Shown here: positions 1 through 6,722 of the stretch, piece by piece
Position numbering within the stretch: the stretch's first letter is position 1
Layout: the number at the start of each line of letters is the position of its first letter
Assembly: GCA_905236195.1 (NCBI GenBank)
Contig: CAJOOX010000019.1
Span: 1-9,961 of the forward strand
Reading direction: 5' to 3'
Length of the DNA: 9,961 nucleotides
From: an uncultured Bacteroidales bacterium
GTDB taxonomy: Bacteria; Bacteroidota; Bacteroidia; Bacteroidales; UBA3663
Made by a program: the position numbers and the translations under genes
The notes under the pieces: generated by a model
What the model saw: the letters and a program-made list of their open reading frames with translations, nothing else
What the model was told of the DNA's origin: nothing
Database searches by the model: none

Positions 1-90
1 AGCGTCAAAAGCTTCCTGCAAATTGCGGCAAAGAATTGGCAGTTTCGGAAGCCTCCGCTGCATCGGGTGATGCGATTTCGTGACGATTAA

Positions 91-120
91 CCCCGTGCCA
101 TCCATGAGGACAGCGCGGGG
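91..120. terminator. GC-rich hairpin, possible terminator
   Basis: Bases 91-98 (CCCCGTGC) pair with 113-120 (GCGCGGGG) over eight positions including one G-T pair. The inner bases TCC (101-103) and GGA (108-110) can extend the helix around an ATGA loop. There is no long T run on either side, so it is not a textbook intrinsic terminator. It lies between the stop of the permease gene, which reads leftward, and a plus-strand open frame that ends in TAA at 88-90. It could therefore serve as a shared terminator of two convergent genes. Only the base pairing is seen; the function is inferred. Confidence 0.4.
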
Positions 121-128
121 ATTTGCAG

Positions 129-153
129 ACCCTCTAAATCCTCTTGGAGGGGG
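129..153. repeat. Pyrimidine/purine-rich inverted repeat downstream of permease gene
   Basis: CCCTC at 131-135 is complementary to GAGGG at 147-151, around an A/T-containing centre, and ends in a run of G. From memory, stretches of this CCCTCTAAATCC...GGAGGGGG kind are common between genes in Bacteroidetes genomes, but copy number cannot be judged from one window. It sits 13 bp beyond the permease stop codon and may form a weak RNA hairpin at the 3' end of the efflux operon. Confidence 0.35.
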
Positions 154-165
154 ACTTACTGTCCG

Positions 166-1386
166 TTACTCGTAGCGGATTGCCTCGATGGGGTCGAGGG
201 ATGCAGCCTTGCGAGCGGGGAAGTAGCCGAAGAGGACACCGATGACGGTGCATATCACGAAGCTGACAACAATGCTCCAGGCGGGTACGGATGTAGGCAG
301 CGAGAAGAAGGCGTTGGCACCCCACGAGAGGAGGAAGCCGAGTCCTATGCCGAGGAGTCCTCCGGTGATGGAAATGAAGATGGACTCGATGAGGAACTGG
401 GCCGAGATGTCGAGACCGCGTGCGCCGACCGACATGCGGAGACCGATTTCCTTGGTACGTTCGGTTACGGACACGAGCATGATGTTCATGATACCGATGC
501 CGGCAACGAGGAGCGAGAAGGCGGCAGCCACGACGAGGATGATGGTGATGGAGTCCATGGTGCTGGACATCGTCTCCATCATCTCCTGCTGCGAGCGGAT
601 GGTGAAGTTGTCGTCGTCACCGTCCTTGAGCTTGTGGTTGCGACGCAGGATCGCAGTAAGTTCCTCGATGGCCTGGTCGGTCATCTCCTCGGTAATGGCG
701 GAACAGTTGATTGTTGAGAGGTAGGTCTGTGCCAGAATACGTTTCATCACCGAGGTGTAGGGCATGAGGATGAGGTTGTCCTGATCCATACCGAAGGAGT
801 TGTAGCCTTTGGACTTGAGGATGCCGATGATACGGATGGGGTAGCTCTTGAAACGGATGGTTTTGCCAATCACGTCGCCACCCTCAGGGAAGAGTTCGTC
901 GACGACGGTCTTTCCGACGAGGGCCACCTTGGCGGCAGAGTTGATGTCGGCCTCGGTGAACGACACACCGTCGGAGAGTTCCCACTGTTTGATGTCGAGA
1001 TATTCGGGGTCAACGCCATAGACCGATGTATTGGTGTTGTTGGATCCGTAAATGACCTGTCCTGATGAAGACACTTCGGGCGAGACGTAGGTGATGTACT
1101 GCGTCTCGTTTTTGATGGCTTCGTAGTCCTCCATCTTGAGGGTCTGCATGGCTGAGGGATCCTGACGTACGCCGCCTCGCATATCGGCACCGGGTCGTAT
1201 CATGATGATGTTGGTGCCCATTTGGGAGATGTTTTTGCGTACGCTCTCCTTGGAACCCTGTCCGATGGCCATCATGACGATGACGGCAGCCACGCCGATG
1301 ATGATGCCCAGCATGGAAAGGAACGAGCGGAATTTATTGTTGGCAAGGGCCTTGACGGCAACCTTGAGAAGATTGATAAAATTCAT
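166..1386 (-). CDS. MacB-type ABC transporter permease (FtsX family)
   Basis: This 406-residue inner-membrane protein is the membrane subunit of a MacAB-TolC type efflux pump. It has one N-terminal membrane helix (about residues 21-42), a periplasmic MacB core domain (about 45-275), and three C-terminal helices (about 280-305, 331-354, 368-390), the normal FtsX/MacB permease topology. The cytoplasmic segment ERTKEIGLRMSVGA (309-322) is the conserved coupling region contacting the ATPase, and the end PARKAASLDPIEAIRYE is the usual family C-terminus. In this family the permease is thought to transmit ATP-driven movement to the periplasmic adaptor rather than carry substrate through the membrane. 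E. coli MacB fuses the ATPase to this domain; here the ATPase is the separate preceding gene. It is last in the operon, 79 bp after the ATPase, and that spacer is made of 8-bp repeats. The substrate (macrolide, peptide, other) cannot be read from the sequence. Confidence 0.93.
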   Translation of the reverse strand: MNFINLLKVAVKALANNKFRSFLSMLGIIIGVAAVIVMMAIGQGSKESVRKNISQMGTNIIMIRPGADMRGGVRQDPSAMQTLKMEDYEAIKNETQYITYVSPEVSSSGQVIYGSNNTNTSVYGVDPEYLDIKQWELSDGVSFTEADINSAAKVALVGKTVVDELFPEGGDVIGKTIRFKSYPIRIIGILKSKGYNSFGMDQDNLILMPYTSVMKRILAQTYLSTINCSAITEEMTDQAIEELTAILRRNHKLKDGDDDNFTIRSQQEMMETMSSTMDSITIILVVAAAFSLLVAGIGIMNIMLVSVTERTKEIGLRMSVGARGLDISAQFLIESIFISITGGLLGIGLGFLLSWGANAFFSLPTSVPAWSIVVSFVICTVIGVLFGYFPARKAASLDPIEAIRYE

Positions 1387-1463
1387 GTTTTAATTTGATC
1401 ATTTTACGATTTGACCATTTACTTGGCTAGTTGTACAATGGTAAAAAAGTCCAATCGTCCAAT
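1387..1463 (-). repeat. Degenerate 8-bp tandem repeat spacer before permease gene
   Basis: The spacer between the ATPase and permease genes falls into successive 8-base units on the minus strand. Those nearest the permease start fit ATNRTNAA (for example ATGGTCAA, ATCGTAAA, ATGATCAA); those nearer the ATPase stop fit ATTGKACN (for example ATTGGACG, ATTGGACT, ATTGTACA). A 5-base slip at 1419-1423 breaks the phase once. The last unit directly abuts the permease ATG, so the array would be the translation-initiation region of that gene. No function is known to me. Confidence 0.6.
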
Positions 1464-1465
1464 AT

Positions 1466-2215
1466 TCAGTCTTTGGGGACGGGGATTTTAGCCAGGGCTT
1501 CGGCAGCATCGAGGATGTGCTCGTTCTCGCGGTCCTCCTTGATCTGACCGTCGCGGAGGAAGATGTTGCGGGAGCTGTATTGGGCGATTTCGGGATTGTG
1601 GGTCACGAAGATGATGGTATGTCCCTCGTTATAGAGTTTCTGGAAGAGAACGAGCATCTCAAACGACGTGCGGGTGTCGAGGTTTCCCGTGGCCTCGTCG
1701 GCCAGGATGATGGTGGGGTCGTTGACGAGGGCGCGGGCAATGGCTACACGCTGCATCTGACCGCCCGACATCTGGTTGGACTTGTGGTAGAGACGTTCGC
1801 CGAGACCTACGGCCTGAAGGGCCCGTATGGCACGTTCGCGGCGTTCGGACGCCTTGACCTTGGCGTTGTACATAAGGGGCAGCTCGACGTTCTCGACAGC
1901 TGTGGTTTTGGCCAGGAGATTGTAGTTCTGGAAGATAAAGCCTATCTTGCGGTTGCGGAGTTTGGCACGCTGGTTCTTGCCCATCTTGCGGACAGGCACA
2001 CCGTCGAGGAGGTATTCGCCCGAAGTGGGGGTGTCGAGACATCCGAGCTGGTTGAGCAGGGTGGATTTGCCGGACCCCGAGGTGCCCTGGATGGTGACGA
2101 ACTCTCCTTCATAAATCTTGAAGGACACCCCGCGGAGGGCGTGGACGATTTCGTCGCCTACCTTGAAGTCGCGGCGCACGTCCTGGAGTTCGATAACTAC
2201 ATGATTAGTTTTCAT
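1466..2215 (-). CDS. MacB/LolD-type ABC transporter ATP-binding protein
   Basis: This 249-residue cytoplasmic ATPase powers the efflux pump encoded around it. All nucleotide-binding motifs are present: Walker A GTSGSGKST (44-52), Q-loop Q96 in FIFQNYNL, ABC signature MSGGQ (149-153, with Met in place of the more common Leu), Walker B IILADE (169-174), D-loop GNLD (177-180) and H-loop His206. Two nucleotides would be bound between a pair of these subunits. Size and sequence fit the MacB/LolD/FtsE subgroup that works with FtsX-type permeases. The gene starts 11 bp after the adaptor stop codon and is followed by the permease, so its assignment to this pump is firm. The C-terminal tail beyond about residue 228 is acidic and Ala-rich and looks like a lineage-specific addition. 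Confidence 0.95.
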   Translation of the reverse strand: MKTNHVVIELQDVRRDFKVGDEIVHALRGVSFKIYEGEFVTIQGTSGSGKSTLLNQLGCLDTPTSGEYLLDGVPVRKMGKNQRAKLRNRKIGFIFQNYNLLAKTTAVENVELPLMYNAKVKASERRERAIRALQAVGLGERLYHKSNQMSGGQMQRVAIARALVNDPTIILADEATGNLDTRTSFEMLVLFQKLYNEGHTIIFVTHNPEIAQYSSRNIFLRDGQIKEDRENEHILDAAEALAKIPVPKD

Positions 2216-2226
2216 AATCGGGAATT

Positions 2227-3390
2227 TTATTTTGAACCGCTTTTCTTGTTGTTGCGGGGGCCGGGCATGAAGGGATTGGAGGCAGCTTCTTCCTGAGCCT
2301 CGGTTTCACCCTGGTTGATGACTGCCTCGTTGATGGCCTCGAATCCCTCGGGCACACCGGAGAGAATCTCTGTGGTCACGCCGTTAGAGGCCCCTGTCTC
2401 GACGGGATAGGCCTTGAAGGTGTTGCCTTCGCGGGTCCAAAGTTTGTGGTTGGCACCGGGGGCATCCTCGATAATGTCGTTCTCGCCGACGGTGGTCTGT
2501 TTGGGTTCCCAGCGCAGGGCTTTGGCCGAAACGGAGAGCACATCGTTGCGTTCGAGCGTATAGATGGTGACTGATGCGGTGAGTCCGGGTTTGAGCTTGA
2601 GGTCGGGGTTGGGAGCCGAGATAACGACTTCGTAGGTGACAACGTTGCTGGATGTGGTGGCTTCCTGGCGCACCTGAGTCACCGTTCCCTCGAACGAATC
2701 ATTCGGGAAAGCATCAACGGTGAAGGTGGCGCGCTGTCCCTTGACCACGCCTCCGATGTCGGCTTCATCGACGTCGGCAATGACACGCATGTCGGTGAGA
2801 TCCTGGGCGATGGTGAAGAGGGTAGGAGTGGTCATGGCAGAAGCCACGGTCTGTCCTTCCTCGACAGCACGCGAGAGGACGACACCGTCGATGGGGGAGG
2901 TGATGGTGGCGTAGCCGAGATTGGTCTGGGCAGTCGATACCTGGAGTTTGGAACTCTCATAAGAATTGAGAGCCTTCTCATAGGCGAGACGTGCGCTTTC
3001 GTATTCATCGTCCGAAATCCACTGTTTGTCATGGAGTTCGGTCATGCGTTCGAAATTCTTTTTCTGATAATCATAGTCGCTTTTGGCCGAGGCGAGATTG
3101 CGCTGGGCCGTGGTGAGCGAATTGGAGAGGGTCGTACGGTCGAGTTCGGCAATGACCTGCCCTTTCCTGACCTCGTCGTTATAATCGACGTAGATGTGGG
3201 AAATAAGTCCGGATACCTGGGTGCCGACGGTTACTGAGGTGACCGGCTCGACGGTGCCTGTTGCGGTGACGGAGGTGGTGATTTCACCTTTCTGAACGTT
3301 TTCAGTTTTATAGGTCACCTGATAGTTGCGGTTGCCGCAGGATGCAAGCAGAAGGGCGGCAGCAGCGATGAATAAAGCGTGAGATTTCAT
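2227..3390 (-). CDS. MacA-type efflux periplasmic adaptor, lipoprotein
   Basis: This 387-residue membrane fusion protein should bridge the inner-membrane ABC transporter to the outer-membrane channel. It begins with a lipoprotein signal peptide with lipobox LASC, acylated Cys at residue 18, so it is predicted to be anchored in the inner membrane by lipid rather than by a helix. The two halves of the lipoyl-like barrel are at about 55-85 and 160-195 (SPIDGVVLSRAVEEGQTV). They flank an alpha-helical hairpin rich in Lys, Glu and Ala (about 88-158), followed by the beta-barrel domain (about 200-280) and a membrane-proximal domain. The C-terminus is a short Pro/Asn/Lys-rich tail with NPFMPGPRNN, a type I associate with Bacteroidetes members. 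It lies 68 bp after the tolC-like gene, a spacer filled with 8-bp repeats, and 11 bp before the ATPase. Confidence 0.93.
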   Translation of the reverse strand: MKSHALFIAAAALLLASCGNRNYQVTYKTENVQKGEITTSVTATGTVEPVTSVTVGTQVSGLISHIYVDYNDEVRKGQVIAELDRTTLSNSLTTAQRNLASAKSDYDYQKKNFERMTELHDKQWISDDEYESARLAYEKALNSYESSKLQVSTAQTNLGYATITSPIDGVVLSRAVEEGQTVASAMTTPTLFTIAQDLTDMRVIADVDEADIGGVVKGQRATFTVDAFPNDSFEGTVTQVRQEATTSSNVVTYEVVISAPNPDLKLKPGLTASVTIYTLERNDVLSVSAKALRWEPKQTTVGENDIIEDAPGANHKLWTREGNTFKAYPVETGASNGVTTEILSGVPEGFEAINEAVINQGETEAQEEAASNPFMPGPRNNKKSGSK

Positions 3391-3400
3391 TGTTTTTTAT

Positions 3401-3448
3401 TTTTTTCGGGATATCGGAATATCGGTATGTCGTTATATCGAAATATCG
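3401..3448 (-). repeat. Six-unit 8-bp tandem array (CGATATNN) before adaptor gene
   Basis: On the minus strand this stretch reads as six consecutive 8-base units with no slip. Four units are exactly CGATAT plus two variable bases, one is CGACATAC, and the last, nearest the adaptor gene, is CGAAAAAA. The array lies 11 to 58 bases upstream of the adaptor ATG at 3390 and about ten bases after the channel-gene stop. The invariant CG every 8 bases makes chance unlikely. It does not match the consensus of the array at 1387-1463, though the period is the same. Confidence 0.75.
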
Positions 3449-3458
3449 GATCTGTTAA

Positions 3459-4775
3459 TTATTGATTTCCAGTATAAAAGTCCATAAGCCGGAGGTTGAG
3501 CAGGGCAGTGTATTTGGACTGCAGTGTTTCCTGACGGGCTTGGAGATATTTGTTTTTCTCGGTGAGGAGGTCGATGATGCTCTCGAGACCTACATTGTAG
3601 CGGCCTTCCATGAGTTCGAAACTCTCCTTGGCGGCAGCCTCCGACGTGACGGCGCTCTGATAGCGGGCTTGGGCCGACTGGATGTCGAGATGCAGGTCGG
3701 CAATCGTATTGTTGAGTTCGAGCCGGGTATCGGCGAGAGCCAGTTCTGCATTGGCGGTGTTAATGCGGGCTTTGGATACAGAGCCCCGTGTCTTGTAGCC
3801 GTCCCAGATGGGTACGCTGAGGGTGAGGGCAATGGTCTCGCGGAGGTGGTCTTTGACCTGTTGGGAGAAGTCTCCTGAATAAGTGTTGCCGTTGCTGGTG
3901 GTGATGTTGGCGCCCAATGACAGAGTGGGGTAATAACCGCCGGCCGCAATTTTCTCCTTGAGTTCGGCTACCTGGACATCTGCCTCGGCTGCTTTCACAT
4001 CGGGCAGGTTGGCGAGGGCCTGAGCCTGTGCGTCCTCAACCGTGGGGATGAGCCCCATGACATCCTGGGTGCCATAATTGACATAATCGATGGAGAAATC
4101 TTCTTCAGTGCCCAGTTGGAGTAACTGCTTGAGCGCGAGGATATTGGCAGCCTCGGTGTTGCGGGCATTGACCAGGGTGTATTGATTCTGCTGATACTGG
4201 CTCTCCATCTGGGCCACATCCACTTTGGAACCTTTGCCGACCTTGAGCAGTTCCTGCGTCCGGGTGAGTTCCTTTTCGGCCACCTTGACAATTTCCTCGT
4301 TGGTGTTTACAGCCTCATGGGCATAGAGAATCTGATAATAAGCCTGGATGATTCTCAGTTCGATGCTGTTGGCGGTCTTCTCGGCGTTAAGTTCATCGGC
4401 TTCGTGGGAGAGTTTATTGCTCTTGATGGTGCGCCAGTTGGCACCGCCATCGAAGAGCGTTACGTTAGCATTGATGCCGTATGAACCAGTATAGGTGGGA
4501 TTCTTAGCGCCGGTGACATTGGTGGCAAGGTCCTGACTTTCAATTTTCTGGAAGCCGAGTTGCTGGGTCGTAGAGAATGTGAGCGTAGGGAAAAGAGCCG
4601 CCTTGCTCTGTTTGATATCGACCTTGGAGCTCTCGGCGGTGAGTTTGGCCTGCTGTACGGAAATGTTGTTCTCCCTGGCATAGGCTATGCAGTCGCTCAG
4701 ACTCCATGTCTTTTCCTGTGCGGAAGCAGAGATTGCCGTGAACGATGCCACGAGAACAGTTAAAATCTTATTCAT
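3459..4775 (-). CDS. TolC-family outer membrane efflux protein
   Basis: This 438-residue protein is the outer-membrane channel of the pump. A Sec signal peptide covers residues 1-19 (cleavage after ASA, before QEKTW). Two structurally repeated OEP halves follow, at about 25-215 and 240-432. Each carries the typical strand-turn motif, LFDGG at 107-111 and VPIWDGY at 321-327, and long Ala/Gln/Glu-rich helices that would form the periplasmic tunnel. The length is normal for the family. It is the first gene of the efflux operon; adaptor, ATPase and permease follow in the same direction. About 130 bp separate it from the gldH unit upstream, so it probably has its own promoter. Confidence 0.93.
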   Translation of the reverse strand: MNKILTVLVASFTAISASAQEKTWSLSDCIAYARENNISVQQAKLTAESSKVDIKQSKAALFPTLTFSTTQQLGFQKIESQDLATNVTGAKNPTYTGSYGINANVTLFDGGANWRTIKSNKLSHEADELNAEKTANSIELRIIQAYYQILYAHEAVNTNEEIVKVAEKELTRTQELLKVGKGSKVDVAQMESQYQQNQYTLVNARNTEAANILALKQLLQLGTEEDFSIDYVNYGTQDVMGLIPTVEDAQAQALANLPDVKAAEADVQVAELKEKIAAGGYYPTLSLGANITTSNGNTYSGDFSQQVKDHLRETIALTLSVPIWDGYKTRGSVSKARINTANAELALADTRLELNNTIADLHLDIQSAQARYQSAVTSEAAAKESFELMEGRYNVGLESIIDLLTEKNKYLQARQETLQSKYTALLNLRLMDFYTGNQ

Positions 4776-4798
4776 ATATAAATATATTATTGAAATTA

Positions 4799-4806
4799 CG
4801 AAATTA
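4799..4806 (-). promoter_or_regulatory. Weak candidate -7 box for efflux operon
   Basis: The minus strand reads TAATTTCG here, one mismatch from the Bacteroidetes -7 consensus TAnnTTTG. It is placed so that transcription would start about 17 bases before the tolC-like ATG. No convincing -33 TTG is seen at the usual 19-21 base spacing, so this is only a candidate. Confidence 0.28.
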
Positions 4807-4830
4807 AGACGAGTTCAGGTTTGAAAGTTT

Positions 4831-4849
4831 AACCACCACGATGGCGGTT
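4831..4849 (-). terminator. Hairpin between gldH and efflux operon
   Basis: In minus-strand RNA AACCGCC and GGUGGUU pair over seven positions, including one G-U, around a five-base loop (4838-4842). It is about 57 bp after the gldH stop codon and would be the only clear hairpin before the efflux operon. A run of T follows it on the plus strand (4855-4861), not on the minus strand, so termination of the gldH transcript is uncertain. Confidence 0.35.
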
Positions 4850-4905
4850 TAATGTTTTTTAAGGTAGTTTCAACGAAAAGGGATTATTTCTCAACGAACC
4901 AACCG

Positions 4906-5430
4906 TCAATCGGGGATGGTGAGCGTAAGGGATTCCAAACCGGGAAGGGGAGCCTGCTGGGGCTTGGGAAGGAGCAGGATGCGGTAGGTCCCCGGGTTGG
5001 GGAACGAGAGAGAGAGGGGAGAGATGGTCAGTTCCTTCTCATAGAAAGAACCCCAGGTGCGTCCGTTCCATTTACCTTCGTCGTCGGTGAGCGGCGCCAG
5101 GATGTCCTGAGTGATAAGTGTGGCAATAGGTCTGTCGTTCTCATCAAGGTACTCCACGCTGAGCTGGAGGCGGAGTGTCTGATAGGGGAATTCGTTGGTG
5201 TGCCGGACCCCGAGGTTTAAAGAGTAAGGCATGTGGATGGCAATCGGATCGACAACAGTGGCGCTGTCGACAACTTGGACAGGGAAGAAGAGGGTGTCCT
5301 GAAGCAGCCAGCCTGAAGTGGGAACCTGGGCAGATTCGCTGTATCTCGTATGGAATGAACAGGACGCAAGCCACAGGAGTATGCCGAAACATACTCCTGC
5401 AGCATGAAGTGTATAGCGCAGAGACTTCAT
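4906..5430 (-). CDS. gldH: GldH family lipoprotein
   Basis: This 174-residue protein has a lipoprotein signal peptide with lipobox LASC and acylated Cys24, followed by a mostly beta-strand domain. Features resembling GldH are a Tyr and Trp soon after the lipidated Cys (Y30, GWLLQDTLFFPV), a central strand with LNLGVRHTNEFPYQTL, and KWNGRTWGSFYEKEL near the C-terminal third. GldH is required for gliding in Flavobacterium, but the family is also found in Bacteroidetes that do not glide, where its role is unresolved. The start codon overlaps the ricT stop by 4 nt (ATGA), so it is probably translated by coupling and is the last gene of the zapA-rny-ricT unit. The annotation rests on recalled family patterns plus the ricT neighbourhood, which is common for gldH. 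Confidence 0.8.
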   Translation of the reverse strand: MKSLRYTLHAAGVCFGILLWLASCSFHTRYSESAQVPTSGWLLQDTLFFPVQVVDSATVVDPIAIHMPYSLNLGVRHTNEFPYQTLRLQLSVEYLDENDRPIATLITQDILAPLTDDEGKWNGRTWGSFYEKELTISPLSLSFPNPGTYRILLLPKPQQAPLPGLESLTLTIPD

Positions 5431-6722
5431 TCTTTGTCGGGATGAGGTGAAGGTTGGGAGTTCGAACCGTCAGTCTGACCGGCAGGTGCGCCCTGGGGTC
5501 TGACCTGATGTCCGCCCTTGCGGTCATGATGGTCGTGGCGGTCGTGGCCGCGTGATTTCTTCTTCTTTTTATGGCGGTCGAAACGCGTCAGGGCCTCGTC
5601 ACCCACCCCATCGGTGAACTGGGGAATCTCCTCATGTTCTCCGTCTTCCAATGACAATTTGTCGGGTTTCTGTCCCCGTTTGTTCATGTTGTAAACCTCC
5701 CATGCACGGTTGGCTGAAATGGTGACGGTATTGAACGGTCCGTCTTTGGAAGTGGAATAGGTCAGTGTCTTGGCGAGGATATCGTTCTTGAAGAGGAAGT
5801 ATTCCTGATCCATAGTCTGGAGCTGGATCTCTTTGCCGGGCAGTTCTTTGGACGACTCCATGTAACAGTCTACCTCATAGTTGAGGCAGCACTTGAGTTT
5901 GGCACACTGTCCTGCGAGTTTCTGGGGGTTAAGGCTGAGATCCTGGAATCGGGCGGCAGCCGTTCCTACGCTCTGGAACCTCGTGGTCCACTTGGCGCAG
6001 CAAAGTTCGCGGCCGCAGGGACCGATGCCTCCGATGCGTCCGGCTTCCTGACGTGCTCCAATCTGTTTCATCTCGATTTTGACCTTGAAGACATCGGCAA
6101 GCACCTTGATGAGCTGTCGGAAATCCACACGTCCGTCGGCAATATAGTAGAAGATGGCTTTGTTGCCGTCTCCCTGATATTCAACGTCGCCAATCTTCAT
6201 TTCGAGATGGAGGTCCTCGGCGATCTGTCGCGAACGCAGCATCGTATCGTGTTCCTTGGCCTTGGCTTCTCGATAATGTTCCATATCTCCTGGTTTAGCC
6301 AGACGGAACACATGCTTGGTGGCATTGGGATCATCGAAATGGTAATTGGATTTCCTCATCTGAAGATGAACCAGATACCCCGTCAGAGTAACCTCGCCGA
6401 TGTCATGGCCGGGGGTACCCTCAACAGCCACGATGTCGCCTTTGTGAAGCTCCAGATGCTGGTCGTTGAGGTAATATCCCTTGCGCGTATTTTTGAATTG
6501 AACCTCTACGTAGTCGCATTCGGCGACGGTTTCGGGAGCATCATGCATCCAATCGTAAACCATGAGCGGCTTGTCCTGACGGCAGGCATGGCACAGACTA
6601 TGCGGATCGTCTCCGTCGGGAATCACCGGCAAATCCGCTTCCGGGAGGGGAGCAGACTGCACAGGTGACCCGTTCACAGCATCGACTACAACGGGTTCAA
6701 TATCGGCTTTGAGTTTTTCCAT
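5427..6722 (-). CDS. ricT: RicT/YaaT-like PSP1-domain protein, partner of RNase Y
   Basis: This 431-residue cytoplasmic protein carries a PSP1 domain. The PSP1 N-terminal part starts near residue 72 (VEVQFKNTRKGYYL), and the cysteine-rich core is GGIGPCGRELCC (231-242) with QCAKLKCC (272-279), flanking the conserved LSLNPQKL. In Bacillus subtilis, RicT with RicA and RicF forms a Y-complex that carries iron-sulfur clusters and directs RNase Y to maturation sites. Here the gene overlaps the rny stop by 1 nt (TAATG). Two parts exceed the B. subtilis form: an N-terminal extension of about 70 residues with CHAC (C44, C47), and a C-terminal hydrophilic tail (about 360-431) with HKKKKKS and several His-Asp repeats. 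No ricA or ricF homologue is in the window, so complex composition is unknown. The ATG at 6722 is supported by the overlap. Confidence 0.92.
   Translation of the reverse strand: MEKLKADIEPVVVDAVNGSPVQSAPLPEADLPVIPDGDDPHSLCHACRQDKPLMVYDWMHDAPETVAECDYVEVQFKNTRKGYYLNDQHLELHKGDIVAVEGTPGHDIGEVTLTGYLVHLQMRKSNYHFDDPNATKHVFRLAKPGDMEHYREAKAKEHDTMLRSRQIAEDLHLEMKIGDVEYQGDGNKAIFYYIADGRVDFRQLIKVLADVFKVKIEMKQIGARQEAGRIGGIGPCGRELCCAKWTTRFQSVGTAAARFQDLSLNPQKLAGQCAKLKCCLNYEVDCYMESSKELPGKEIQLQTMDQEYFLFKNDILAKTLTYSTSKDGPFNTVTISANRAWEVYNMNKRGQKPDKLSLEDGEHEEIPQFTDGVGDEALTRFDRHKKKKKSRGHDRHDHHDRKGGHQVRPQGAPAGQTDGSNSQPSPHPDKE

Noticed and set aside
134..325. Minus-strand 63-codon frame overlapping the permease C-terminus
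   Set aside because: It lies out of frame inside the permease gene, and its Arg/Cys-rich composition is typical of a shifted frame.
1517..2296. Plus-strand open frame of 259 codons opposite the ABC ATPase gene
   Set aside because: It is antisense to a gene with all catalytic motifs, shows no recognisable domain, and follows from the codon bias of the real gene.
3401..3448. CRISPR-like array
   Set aside because: The units are 8 bp with no spacers, so this is a short tandem repeat and not a CRISPR.
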